From: Paenibacillus uliginis N3/975
GTDB taxonomy: Bacteria; Bacillota; Bacilli; Paenibacillales; Paenibacillaceae
NCBI RefSeq assembly: GCF_900177425.1
Contig: NZ_LT840184.1
Coordinates: forward strand, 1,979,213 to 2,043,212
Length of the DNA stretch: 64,000 nt
Reading direction: 5' to 3'
Part shown: positions 34,587-42,227 of the stretch, piece after piece
Layout of the letters: each line of letters starts with the position of its first letter
Position numbering within the stretch: position 1 is the first letter of the stretch
Program-made: the position numbers and the translations under genes
Notes under the pieces: generated by a model
Databases searched by the model: none
What the model saw: the letters and a program-made list of their open reading frames with translations, nothing else
Told to the model about the DNA's origin: nothing

Positions 34587-35180
34587 ATGAATGAACGTTT
34601 TTTAAGACAACTGGATTTTATTCGTGAAGTAGATAAGCTGAAAAATATCGTTAGACAATCGTATATTACCGACGGTACAAGACGGGAGAACGATGCGGAG
34701 CATTCTTGGCATATTGCGCTTATGGCAGCAGTGCTTGAGGAGTATGCTGTAGGAGGAATCAAACCGGATCTTCTGCGTGTTCTTCGAATGCTGCTGATCC
34801 ATGATCTGGTCGAAATTGATGCGGGTGATACTTTTGCGTATGACGTTCAGGGAAGTGTGGGGAAGTTTGAGCGTGAACGAGTCGCAGCGGAGCGGATATT
34901 CAGTATTTTGCCTGAAGATCAGGGTAAGGATATGATGGCGTTGTGGCTCGAATTTGAGGAAGGCTCCTCTCGGGATGCACAATTCGCCTGTGCGATGGAT
35001 CGGCTTCAGCCTTTGCTGCACAATTATGCGACTGAAGGGAAGTCATGGCGCGAACATGGCGTGACCTCCGCACAAGTATTATCGCGAATTGAATCTATAT
35101 CTTCCTCTGTGCCTGGCATTTGTGAGTGGGCGAAAGAGTTGATCGACGATGCGGTACGCAGAGGATATTTGCAGCCCTAA
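34587..35180 (+). CDS. HD-domain hydrolase, YfbR/HDDC2-like 5'-nucleotidase family
   Basis: The 197-residue protein has the metal-binding pattern of HD phosphohydrolases: the N-terminal EHSWH (His39), HDLVEIDAGDT with His72-Asp73, and CAMDRLQP as the distal aspartate. Relatives such as YfbR dephosphorylate deoxynucleoside monophosphates; HDDC2-like proteins are close. TTAGGGGG lies before the ATG. It is a single gene. Confidence 0.85.
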   Translation: MNERFLRQLDFIREVDKLKNIVRQSYITDGTRRENDAEHSWHIALMAAVLEEYAVGGIKPDLLRVLRMLLIHDLVEIDAGDTFAYDVQGSVGKFERERVAAERIFSILPEDQGKDMMALWLEFEEGSSRDAQFACAMDRLQPLLHNYATEGKSWREHGVTSAQVLSRIESISSSVPGICEWAKELIDDAVRRGYLQP

Positions 35181-35242
35181 TTGTAAACGCATAAAGGCTA
35201 GTAAGATAAAGTCAACATATATTGAAAAAACGCCTGATTAAG

Positions 35243-35256
35243 CCGATATATATCGG
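35243..35256. promoter_or_regulatory. Palindrome upstream of the OrfA-like HTH gene
   Basis: CCGATATATATCGG is a perfect 14-base palindrome that ends 14 bases before the ATG. The half-site CCGAT/ATCGG recurs in the downstream terminator. It could be an autoregulatory operator or just part of a leader hairpin. Confidence 0.35.
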
Positions 35257-35270
35257 TAGAGGTGATATCA

Positions 35271-35510
35271 ATGGCGAAAAAGGGACAGATTTTTCATTAT
35301 TACAGTCTGGAGACTAAAAAGAAGGCAGTCGCCATGCGGCTGGATGGAATGACAAAAAAAGAAGTTGCAGAAGCCTTGGAGATATCTGATATCGGTCGGC
35401 TGAAGGTGTGGATGCGGAAATATCGGGAACATGGAGAAGAAGGGCTCATCGATCGGCGCAGACGTTCTGAGTTACCTGACAAGAATTCTGTGAATGAAGC
35501 GGTAGAGTAA
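35271..35510 (+). CDS. Orphan IS3 OrfA-like helix-turn-helix protein
   Basis: The 79-residue protein MAKKGQIFHYYSLETKKKAV... has the layout of IS3/IS150-type OrfA: a helix-turn-helix at VAMRLDGMTKKEVAEALEIS followed by LKVWMRKYREHGEEGLIDRR. There is no OrfB, no terminal repeats and no frameshift window after it, and a proper terminator follows instead. It therefore looks like a retained, possibly domesticated DNA-binding protein. GAGGTGAT stands before ATG 35271; a GTG three codons earlier lies within that site. Confidence 0.7.
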   Translation: MAKKGQIFHYYSLETKKKAVAMRLDGMTKKEVAEALEISDIGRLKVWMRKYREHGEEGLIDRRRRSELPDKNSVNEAVE

Positions 35511-35540
35511 TTATGCAGATGTATAGACAGTCATATGGAT

Positions 35541-35577
35541 CAGCGCGTCCGATGGATATATCGGCACGCTTTTTTTT
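35541..35577 (+). terminator. Intrinsic terminator after the OrfA-like gene
   Basis: AGCG-x-GTCCGAT pairs with ATCGG-x-ACGCT (35542-35570), and seven T follow. Confidence 0.8.
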
Positions 35578-35579
35578 AT

Positions 35580-35728
35580 GAGATAAGAAAGTATAAACTT
35601 CGGAGTAAATAGCAACCTTATCTCGCAAGAAAGACTACTGTTAAGAGCGGTCTGTCTTCTTTGAGCTACGTCGGCGCTAAAGCTGATAGGCGAATTCATC
35701 AATCTTATGATCAAAAGGCGCTCGCCTA
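35580..35728 (+). ncRNA. Candidate structured RNA, three successive stems
   Basis: Three inverted repeats follow one another: GAGATAAG (35580) with CTTATCTC (35617-35624), AAGAAAGAC (35627-35635) with GTCTTCTT (35654-35661, one bulge), and TAGGCGA (35687-35693) with TCGCCTA (35722-35728). No coding frame with a ribosome-binding site spans it. It could be a free RNA or the 5' leader of the YjcZ-like gene. No known family was recognised. Confidence 0.35.
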
Positions 35729-35785
35729 GTTCGTTTTGAGGGAAAAGGCATAACATGTGGTATGTTCAAAAGAGGAGGGATTAAT

Positions 35786-35893
35786 GTGAGCGGAGTAGCT
35801 GGAGGTTACGGTGGATACGGAATGGGCTCTTCTGTAGGTGCCATTTTGGTATTGTTCATTCTGTTGGTGATTATTACACGCGCATTTATCTAA
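35786..35893 (+). CDS. YjcZ-family small sporulation protein
   Basis: The 35-residue product is a Gly/Tyr-rich head (SGVAGGYGGYGMGSS) followed by one membrane helix (VGAILVLFILLVIITRAFI). That is the exact layout of the YjcZ/SscA family of tiny spore proteins in Bacillales. GTG 35786 lies 6 bases after AGGAGGG; an ATG two bases earlier is out of frame and stops at once. CATAACAT (35749-35756) resembles a sporulation-sigma -10 element, which is weak evidence for mother-cell expression. Confidence 0.8.
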   Translation: MSGVAGGYGGYGMGSSVGAILVLFILLVIITRAFI

Positions 35894-35958
35894 TCCTTGA
35901 TACAGATCCATGACAGGCGAGCCGCGCCAAACTGAGACGAATAGTGACCGTCAATATA

Positions 35959-35990
35959 AAACCCTGCCATTATATAGGCAGGGTTTTTTT
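35959..35990 (+). terminator. Intrinsic terminator after the YjcZ-like gene
   Basis: AACCCTGCC pairs with GGCAGGGTT around ATTATATA, followed by seven T ending at 35990. Confidence 0.88.
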
Positions 35991-36016
35991 ATGAAACTCA
36001 TTTGCCACTAAAAAAA

Positions 36017-36062
36017 GAACAAAATCCCTGTAGAAAACCTTTAATCTACAGGGATTTTGTTC
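36017..36062. terminator. Perfect 18-base inverted repeat
   Basis: GAACAAAATCCCTGTAGA (36017-36034) pairs without mismatch with TCTACAGGGATTTTGTTC (36045-36062) around ten bases. The AAAA and TTTT inside the arms allow termination on both strands. It stands directly before the 36064-36083 hairpin. Confidence 0.6.
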
Positions 36063-36063
36063 A

Positions 36064-36083
36064 GGAACCTCCGAGGAGGTTCC
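36064..36083 (+). promoter_or_regulatory. Hairpin masking the ribosome-binding site of a 42-codon ORF
   Basis: GGAACCTCC (36064-36072) pairs perfectly with GGAGGTTCC (36075-36083) with a two-base turn. The GGAGG of the 3' arm is the Shine-Dalgarno for ATG 36087. A two-base loop is sterically tight, so the terminal pair is probably open. Confidence 0.5.
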
Positions 36084-36086
36084 TTC

Positions 36087-36215
36087 ATGGGAGAGGAGAA
36101 ACCGGACGAAGAGCTTATGGGGAAACGTAAGTCTTCTCCGCGGTTGTCTACGACATACGTTGATGTCGATAGTTCAAGGATGCCCCTCACAGATGGAAAT
36201 ATACCTGTTTATTGA
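36087..36215 (+). CDS. Possible 42-residue protein of unknown function
   Basis: The ATG lies 7 bases after GGAGG (36075-36079), and 42 codons follow without stop: MGEEKPDEELMGKRKSSPRL and then STTYVDVDSSRMPLTDGNIPVY. The frame is soluble and highly charged, with no membrane segment and no recognised domain. The ribosome-binding site is inside a hairpin, and the coding RNA itself has strong stems (for example CTTATG-GGGAAA-CGTAAG at about 36115-36132). It may therefore instead be a non-coding structured RNA; both readings are given. Confidence 0.45.
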   Translation: MGEEKPDEELMGKRKSSPRLSTTYVDVDSSRMPLTDGNIPVY

Positions 36216-36433
36216 AAAAATTTGAAGGCGGGTATGATTCATTTTTCATATGCGGGGTGATTGTGTTACGATAATCTCATAAAATGCCTTTTCAAAATAT
36301 AAGCAAGTATAAGAATTCACTTATACTTGGCTTATATTTCTCGCAGAAACGCCGTCGTCATTTGAGAGGTACGACGAAGTCGTTTCTGTTTGTCGGCATT
36401 CAACATTTAGACATGGAACGGGTGAGATTTGTA

Positions 36434-37024
36434 GTGAGAGTAGTAGCGGGAAGAGCCAAAGGCAGGCCGCTGAAAAGCGTGCCGGGCATGGGTACCCGTC
36501 CGACGACGGATAAAGTGAAAGAAGCGATCTTCAGCATGATTGGTCCGTATTTTGATGGAGGGACCGTTCTGGATTTGTTTGCCGGTACAGGCGGACTTGG
36601 AATTGAGGCGCTGAGCCGGGGAATGGAGCGGGCTGTATTTATCGATATGGAACCGAAGAGCATTGATACGATCAAGGCTAACCTGAAATCGACGGGCTTT
36701 GAACCCTGTGCTGAAATATATCGTAATGAAGCGGGAAGGGCAATAAAAGCATTGGAAAAGAGGAAGTATATCTTCGACCTCGTGTTCCTGGACCCTCCTT
36801 ATCGAATGAAAAACGGTGATGTCCTGATGACTGAGATGGCAACCCGGGGGCTGCTAAGTGCAGGAGCCTTATTGGTGCTGGAATACGAGTCAAGCTATTC
36901 GTATACCGAGGGAATTAACGGCTTCTGCCATTTGCGAACAGCCAAATATGGTGAGACCACTGTATCGATATATGAGTATGAACAACTTGAAAGCGAGTCG
37001 GAGAAATCCGGCGAGGAGGAATAA
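36434..37024 (+). CDS. rsmD: 16S rRNA (guanine966-N2)-methyltransferase
   Basis: RsmD methylates G966 of 16S rRNA using S-adenosylmethionine. The 196-residue Rossmann methyltransferase shows the family start RVVAGRAKGRPL, the SAM-binding VLDLFAGTGGLGIEALSRG and the catalytic DPPY in FLDPPYRM. GTG 36434 is chosen since the family begins here and GGGTGAG lies 7 to 8 bases before it; 50 codons of upstream open frame have no homology and no ribosome-binding site. It starts the ylbH-ylbN-like block; coaD follows at once. Confidence 0.92.
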   Translation: MRVVAGRAKGRPLKSVPGMGTRPTTDKVKEAIFSMIGPYFDGGTVLDLFAGTGGLGIEALSRGMERAVFIDMEPKSIDTIKANLKSTGFEPCAEIYRNEAGRAIKALEKRKYIFDLVFLDPPYRMKNGDVLMTEMATRGLLSAGALLVLEYESSYSYTEGINGFCHLRTAKYGETTVSIYEYEQLESESEKSGEEE

Positions 37025-37029
37025 CATCA

Positions 37030-37566
37030 ATGAAAAGACAGCAGAAAAGTACATATCGTGTTGCCGTTTATCCAGGCAGTTTTGATCCTGTAACGATGGG
37101 GCATATGGATATTATCACAAGGGCATCAAAACAGTTTGATCTTTTGATCGTAGCCGTGCTTAACAACTTAAGCAAAAACCCCCTCTTTACCTTAGAGGAA
37201 CGAAAAGAATTGCTCAGCCAAGTCACATCGCATTTGCCGAATGTGGAGGTGGACGGCTTCCGGGATTTGCTAGCTAACTATGTCCGTGAAAAAAATGCCC
37301 AAGTTATTGTACGCGGAATCCGGTCGGTTACTGATTTTGAATACGAGCTGACGCTGGCATCCACAAACCATAAGCTGAATCCTGACGCAGAAACGATATT
37401 CATGATGACCAATCCGAAGTATTCCTATCTCAGCTCCAGTCTTGTTAAAGAAATTGCCCACTTCAATGGGGACACGACCGATTTGGTGAGCCCGGAGGTT
37501 GATAAGGCGCTCCGTCAGAAGTTAACGGGAATGTCGGGAAATAAAACGGGAGCCGATCCAAAATAA
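37030..37566 (+). CDS. coaD: Pantetheine-phosphate adenylyltransferase
   Basis: CoaD makes dephospho-CoA from 4'-phosphopantetheine and ATP. The 178-residue nucleotidyltransferase has YPGSFDPVTMGHMD with the T/HxGH motif, the conserved RGIRSVTDFEYE, and the C-terminal SYLSSSLVKEIA. It begins 5 bases after rsmD. Its last 45 bases overlap the end of the oppositely oriented ylbJ, an unusual convergent overlap. Confidence 0.96.
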   Translation: MKRQQKSTYRVAVYPGSFDPVTMGHMDIITRASKQFDLLIVAVLNNLSKNPLFTLEERKELLSQVTSHLPNVEVDGFRDLLANYVREKNAQVIVRGIRSVTDFEYELTLASTNHKLNPDAETIFMMTNPKYSYLSSSLVKEIAHFNGDTTDLVSPEVDKALRQKLTGMSGNKTGADPK

Positions 37567-38745
37567 GCACATTAAGATAAGAGCGGTTAAAATTTGCCAC
37601 TTCAGAACTACATGAAAACCGCCCCATAGGTTAAATATGTGCTCATCTTGCAGAGGTTCTTGCGGTACAACACCGAATGCCGGAAGCACTGCGGAAGTAA
37701 TGGAACCGACGGGTTTCCAAAAGATGATAGCAAGGCAGAAGGCGTAAGCTGCATGCAGAAGTCTTTTTCCAGCGAACACCGTCCATTTCGTGCTGCCTAT
37801 TGCAAGAGCCGAAAGGCTCTGAAGGTGTGCACTGATACCGCTCCATGCGAGCATGGCTGACAGAATTGCCAATTGGAATGAAGAGGATGAAAAAGTGCCT
37901 TCACTAATGATCTGGGCTCCAATATGAATTTCCAGCAGGCCTGCTGTGTAGGAAGGAGCATACGGAAACAAATAAGTGGACAACACTTTAACGATGACCG
38001 CAAAAATCATTATAAAGCCGCCGGTCATCATTAGCGTCTGGACCGAACGTGTAACGGAATCACCAAGCAGCTTGCCGAAGCTGCGTCCATCACGCGTACG
38101 TGCCTCGGAAGCTGCATTTGCTGCACGAAGCAGTAATGAGGCGTTTTTTGTCTGTTTTATGACTTTATTTGATCCTGCTGGGTGTTCAAGTTCCGCTCGG
38201 TCCAGACCTCTTCGCTTGAGTGAGTACGTCCATGCTGCCAGCAAACCGGCAGACCAGTGAACAATCAGCAGGAAATATCCGGCCGCAGGCTGATGAAGAA
38301 GTCCGGTGCCGATCACGACCATGATGGTCATCGGGTTGCAGAAATGCGATAGAGCGGCGAGTCTTCCGGCTTCTTGGGCACCGAGATCTCCTTGTTTCAC
38401 CATACTGGCAGTAACCTGGGACCCTGCCGGGAAGCCTGCAATCATTCCGGTAATCAGCACCGCGCCCCCGCTACCTGACACTTTGAATATTTTTCGCATG
38501 AAGGGATCCAGAAGAATACCGACACCGTGAGCCCAGCCATAGGCAATAATAATCTCTACAAGGACAAGAAAAGGGAGCAGGGCGGGGAATACAATGTTCC
38601 ACCACAGTTTTAAAGCTTGAAGAGAGGTTTGAAACGCAGATTCAGGAGCGCTGACGACAGCCAGTACCAGCAGAAAAGCTGCGGCTCCAAGAAGAACGGT
38701 GGTCCACAGGCTGGAAGACCGGTTGACGGCATTAGCTTTATTCAT
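37522..38745 (-). CDS. ylbJ: Sporulation integral membrane protein YlbJ
   Basis: YlbJ is a multi-helix protein of the nucleoside-recognition (Gate) domain family, expressed under mother-cell control in B. subtilis and needed for full heat resistance of spores. The 407-residue product has the Gate-domain signature GMIAGFPAGSQVTASMVKQG and about eight helices, ending in WIGSRFISRHSR. It is the only member of the block on the minus strand, between coaD and the protease gene, as in B. subtilis. The 3' end overlaps coaD, so antisense interference is possible. Confidence 0.88.
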   Translation of the reverse strand: MNKANAVNRSSSLWTTVLLGAAAFLLVLAVVSAPESAFQTSLQALKLWWNIVFPALLPFLVLVEIIIAYGWAHGVGILLDPFMRKIFKVSGSGGAVLITGMIAGFPAGSQVTASMVKQGDLGAQEAGRLAALSHFCNPMTIMVVIGTGLLHQPAAGYFLLIVHWSAGLLAAWTYSLKRRGLDRAELEHPAGSNKVIKQTKNASLLLRAANAASEARTRDGRSFGKLLGDSVTRSVQTLMMTGGFIMIFAVIVKVLSTYLFPYAPSYTAGLLEIHIGAQIISEGTFSSSSFQLAILSAMLAWSGISAHLQSLSALAIGSTKWTVFAGKRLLHAAYAFCLAIIFWKPVGSITSAVLPAFGVVPQEPLQDEHIFNLWGGFHVVLKWQILTALILMCLFWIGSRFISRHSR

Positions 38746-38861
38746 AAGGATTCTCCTCTCCGCGTAAACATGGCTAGTACCATTTTATGCAGAGGAGACA
38801 ACCGTCAGACCATATGCGGTGTCAGGAGTGGCGAGAGACATGCCAGAGGGAAGGGAAAACC

Positions 38862-39902
38862 ATGAAAAAAACCGTTAAACCAAGTGGATTACGAGTACTT
38901 TTATATCTTGTGCTTGTTGGAATTTTGCTGTATGTGGTTGTGTACATGCCCACACCTTACATGGTGTATCAGCCGGGTAGCGCTGAGGAAATAAGACCGA
39001 TGATTTCTGTTGAAAAAGGTGACCCAGCTGAAGAGGGTACTTTTATGCTGACAACGGTCTCGGCGAGTTATGCCAATACGGCACTACTGATTATGGCTGC
39101 GTTTAATTCAAATGCGGAAGTGGTGCAAAAAGAAGAGAAGCTTGGTAACCAAAGTAAAGAGGAGTATGCGGCTACCCAGGTATATTACATGAATTCCTCC
39201 CAGTCTCTGGCGATGGAAGCAGCTTATCATGCGGCTGGTATTGATTACAGCATTATCCCGGCTTACATGTTTGTCATTTCGGTTCCGAAGGATTCGGCGA
39301 ATAAGGAGTTTTTTCATCCTGGCGACAAGCTTCTGTCCGTGGATGGGAATCCGGCTTCAGACAATGCCAAGCTAGCAGAGCTGATGTCTTCCAAAAAGGT
39401 CGGAGACGTTGTTGAAGTGAAACTAGAGCGTGGCGGTAAACCTGTAACTGAACAGGTGCGTTTGGTCGCGATTAAGGACGACAAAACCGGATCCGAACGG
39501 CCCGGTTTAGGCGTAATCATCGCCACAATGCAGAAGATCGAACCAGACAATCCGGATGATCGTATAACCTTCACCGACACCAAGATCGGTGGTCCTTCAG
39601 CTGGTCTTATGTTTACGATGGAGATTTACAATCAACTCACACCTGGGGATTTGAGTAAAGGCTACCGTGTGGCCGGAACCGGAACCATCGATAAAGAGGG
39701 AACGGTAGGGCCGATCGGTGGAGTGAAACACAAAATCGTGGCCGCCCATCGGGAAGGGGCGGAGCTATTCTTCGTTCCGCGCAAAAATTACGACGAAGCG
39801 AAGGCCAAAGCAGACCGCATTGGTACCGCCATGAAACTGGTCCCGGTTGACAAGCTGCAGGATGCAGTCGATTACATGAACAATCTGCCTCCTAAAGGGT
39901 AA
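38862..39902 (+). CDS. SepM/YlbL-type membrane PDZ-Lon serine protease
   Basis: The 346-residue protein has an N-terminal membrane helix (about 9-25), an extracellular PDZ domain (near residues 135-200, DKLLSVDGNPA), and a C-terminal Lon-type S16 protease domain. That domain has catalytic Ser in GGPSAGLMF and Lys in GGVKHKIVAA. Streptococcal SepM trims competence pheromone; B. subtilis YlbL is a DNA-damage checkpoint recovery protease that degrades the division inhibitor YneA. ATG 38862 has AGAGGGAAGGG upstream; an ATG 25 codons earlier does not. Its last 11 bases overlap tmcAL. Confidence 0.9.
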   Translation: MKKTVKPSGLRVLLYLVLVGILLYVVVYMPTPYMVYQPGSAEEIRPMISVEKGDPAEEGTFMLTTVSASYANTALLIMAAFNSNAEVVQKEEKLGNQSKEEYAATQVYYMNSSQSLAMEAAYHAAGIDYSIIPAYMFVISVPKDSANKEFFHPGDKLLSVDGNPASDNAKLAELMSSKKVGDVVEVKLERGGKPVTEQVRLVAIKDDKTGSERPGLGVIIATMQKIEPDNPDDRITFTDTKIGGPSAGLMFTMEIYNQLTPGDLSKGYRVAGTGTIDKEGTVGPIGGVKHKIVAAHREGAELFFVPRKNYDEAKAKADRIGTAMKLVPVDKLQDAVDYMNNLPPKG

Positions 39903-41127
39903 CCGGAGGCAGAAAATAATCGCTGAACATCGCTGATACGGAAGGTTTCGGGCATGCGTTAGCATAAATGGCTGCTGCTTCGAGATCCCGCGCCAGATGG
40001 GGATGATTGAAGGTGGACGGTCTCACGATCACCGGGAGTGAGGCTGTCTCTTTCATTTTCTTAAGCAGTGCTCGTCCTGTTGCGCTGAATCCGAGGATAC
40101 GGATATAGCCCGGTCCTTCTTCGAGTTGCTTACGCGTCATCTCGGATTTGTTGTGATGAAGCAAAATGTGCAAAAGCATACGCTGGAGCTTAGTTCGGGT
40201 ATAGCGCTTGGTCTTTAACGCGTCCAGCAAAGATTCCACAGTTGGCTCCGCAAGCTGGGGGAGAAGCCGATGAATCCGGTGCTCTAAACCTTCGGTAACT
40301 TCGTGATACAACTCCAGCTTAGCGACATCTTGTGTAAAAAGAGCATGGAACATCGGCTGACGGAACCTTTCCCAGTCCATGGGTCCAAGTCCTTCAGCGA
40401 ATTCCCGGTGAAGAATATCAAGGGTATAATCCGGGACGTACGAAGCTACTGAATCAAGCCCGCTTTCCAGAATCAGCTTCCGGACGGAAGTTGCGCTAGC
40501 TATGGACGGGGCAGCAGGTACTAAATCGTGATACTGCGCACTGTCCCGTGGAATTGTATAAGGAACGATCTGGCTGCCGAGTCGTTTAAGTGCTATCAAG
40601 TAATGCAGACCCAGCGAGTTGTTGGGCTGAGATAGCAGCTGTGTTAAAGTATGTATGGATGTTTCTGAAGCACCGGTTACGGCTGCGGCCGCAGCGGCAT
40701 ATGCGGATGGGAAATTGCTCCCGGACGACATGCGCTTTGCAATTTCCTGACGGAGCTCTCCGCTTTCCTCGGCAAGCCTTTCAGCAAGCGGAAGGATATC
40801 CTGGAGTGTTCCGCTTTCAGAGCCGAAGGAAAGGCAGTCCACGACCCCGGTTGCATTCAGAAGAGCACAAGCACCGTATGCGAACCATTCTGCAGGCTGC
40901 ACAGCATAGGTTGTTGGCAGCTCGATGACAAGATCAACACCCATTCGTAAAGCCATTTCTGTACGGGCCCGCTTATTAACGAGCGCAGGTTCTCCACGCT
41001 GCAGGAATGGACCGCTCATGACCGCAACTACGGCTTCGGCACCCGTTATTTCTTTGGATCTTGTATAATGAAGCACATGGCCGTTGTGCAGCGGGTTGTA
41101 CTCCACGATAATTCCAACAGTTTTCAC
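39892..41127 (-). CDS. tmcAL: tRNA-Met cytidine acetate ligase
   Basis: TmcAL (YlbM) forms N4-acetylcytidine at the wobble base of elongator tRNA-Met, using acetate and ATP through acetyl-AMP. The 411-residue protein starts with the nucleotidyltransferase motif IIVEYNPLHNGHVLHY and has MSGPFLQRGEPALVNK. GTG 41127 lies 9 bases after AAGGAG; a TTG three codons earlier is right at that site. It converges with the protease gene with a short overlap and is divergent from the DUF177 gene. Confidence 0.9.
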   Translation of the reverse strand: MKTVGIIVEYNPLHNGHVLHYTRSKEITGAEAVVAVMSGPFLQRGEPALVNKRARTEMALRMGVDLVIELPTTYAVQPAEWFAYGACALLNATGVVDCLSFGSESGTLQDILPLAERLAEESGELRQEIAKRMSSGSNFPSAYAAAAAAVTGASETSIHTLTQLLSQPNNSLGLHYLIALKRLGSQIVPYTIPRDSAQYHDLVPAAPSIASATSVRKLILESGLDSVASYVPDYTLDILHREFAEGLGPMDWERFRQPMFHALFTQDVAKLELYHEVTEGLEHRIHRLLPQLAEPTVESLLDALKTKRYTRTKLQRMLLHILLHHNKSEMTRKQLEEGPGYIRILGFSATGRALLKKMKETASLPVIVRPSTFNHPHLARDLEAAAIYANACPKPSVSAMFSDYFLPPVTL

Positions 41128-41259
41128 CAATACCAACTCCTTGTGCTAAAAATATATCATAATTCTTTGATTGTTCTGCAAGAATAATTGAAGGTACACG
41201 GCCATGTCAGTACTATACTGCAATAACAAGTTCAGCGTGGAAACTTGCAGGAATTGCTG

Positions 41260-41289
41260 TTGACAAAAGTCTCTATAAATCGGTATAAT
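41260..41289 (+). promoter_or_regulatory. Consensus sigma-A promoter for DUF177-rpmF
   Basis: TTGACA (41260-41265), an 18-base spacer and TATAAT (41284-41289), 28 bases before the DUF177 start. Confidence 0.8.
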
Positions 41290-41316
41290 AATCTTTGTTT
41301 GTTTGGAGTGATGGAT

Positions 41317-41826
41317 ATGCTTATTCAATTTCGAAAATTGACAACCAGCGATCAACCGTTACAGTTCCATCAAACCGTGGATGTAAGCCGTGCTGTTAAA
41401 GGCCGGAAGGAGATTGTCGCCGTAACACCGCTTGAAGTGGACCTAAAGGCGACTCCATCCGTCACGGGCTCGGTAGACGTTCGTGGACGGTTACAAGGTC
41501 AGCTTGAGATAAAATGCTCTCGCTGTCTTAAGTCGGTTACTGAACAACTGGACATCCCTTTTCATGAAGTATTCCAGCCGGTAGAGAATCCTGACGATGT
41601 TCAGGATGGAGATGAAGACATCACGTACGTGAAAGGCGAGAGTGTGGATCTCGCTCAGTATGTGGAAGAAGCATTGGTGCTCTACTTGCCGCTGGCCCCG
41701 GTTTGCAGTGAGGATTGTAAGGGACTTTGCCCAAGCTGTGGTAAAGATCTGAACCAAGACTCCTGCGATTGCGACACAGAAGTGATCGACCCGAGGCTGG
41801 CCGGGCTGAAGGACTTTTTTAAATGA
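41317..41826 (+). CDS. YceD-family DUF177 protein
   Basis: The 169-residue protein, an equivalent of B. subtilis YlbN, is almost always encoded before rpmF. In plants and E. coli the family is linked to 23S rRNA accumulation. It has two cysteine pairs typical of the Firmicute form: CSRC (about residue 67) and CSEDCKGLCPSCGKDL (about 129-144), suggesting metal binding. ATG 41317 is 9 bases after GGAG; an ATG two codons earlier is too close. rpmF follows after 53 bases. Confidence 0.88.
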   Translation: MLIQFRKLTTSDQPLQFHQTVDVSRAVKGRKEIVAVTPLEVDLKATPSVTGSVDVRGRLQGQLEIKCSRCLKSVTEQLDIPFHEVFQPVENPDDVQDGDEDITYVKGESVDLAQYVEEALVLYLPLAPVCSEDCKGLCPSCGKDLNQDSCDCDTEVIDPRLAGLKDFFK

Positions 41827-41879
41827 TGATGGATATGACATCCCGTGAAAGCGGGTTGAACTGATAAGGAGGTGGGAAC

Positions 41880-42053
41880 ATGGCAGTACCTCAACGTAGA
41901 ACGTCCAAAACACGTCGTGATAAGCGTCGTACTCATTTTAAACTGGCTGTGCCAGGTATGGTGAAATGCGAACAGTGCGGAGAAATGAAACTTGCTCACC
42001 GCGTATGTAAAGTGTGCGGAACGTACAAAGCAAGAGAGATCATCAAACAATAG
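41880..42053 (+). CDS. rpmF: 50S ribosomal protein L32
   Basis: The 57-residue protein MAVPQRRTSKTRRDKRRTHF... is bL32 in its zinc-binding form, with CEQC (30-33) and CKVC (43-46). AAGGAGGTG precedes the ATG. It is too short for a general ORF cut-off but unmistakable. It is cotranscribed with the DUF177 gene and followed by a terminator. Confidence 0.97.
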   Translation: MAVPQRRTSKTRRDKRRTHFKLAVPGMVKCEQCGEMKLAHRVCKVCGTYKAREIIKQ

Positions 42054-42064
42054 TTTTTAACAAG

Positions 42065-42099
42065 TAGTACTTCATCTCTGGTGAGGTGCTATTTTTTTT
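42065..42099 (+). terminator. Intrinsic terminator after rpmF
   Basis: TAGTACTTCATC pairs imperfectly with GTGAGGTGCTA, and eight T follow. Confidence 0.7.
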
Positions 42100-42145
42100 G
42101 TCTGATTGCCCCTTTCTTTTTATACCAACATGATTTATACTACAC

Positions 42146-42164
42146 ATTAGTACCAGGTTCTAAT
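42146..42164 (+). promoter_or_regulatory. FapR operator
   Basis: ATTAGTACCAGGTTCTAAT closely matches the B. subtilis fapR site ATTAGTACCTGATACTAAT (differences lie in the centre only). It sits just after a TATACT (42136-42141) -10-like element. FapR, released by malonyl-CoA, would thus autorepress the fapR-plsX-fab operon. Confidence 0.75.
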
Positions 42165-42227
42165 ATTAAGGTTTAACTTTTACATATATTATGAGAATGG
42201 CGCCCTTACGGCAGAAGGAGTTGTATC

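Noticed and set aside
36110..36140. Known riboswitch class before rsmD
   Set aside because: The stems at 36100-36160 do not match any riboswitch consensus I can recall, and they lie within a good 42-codon frame.
36284..36433. 50-residue N-terminal extension of RsmD
   Set aside because: There is no homology to RsmD and no ribosome-binding site at the first codon; GTG 36434 matches the family start.
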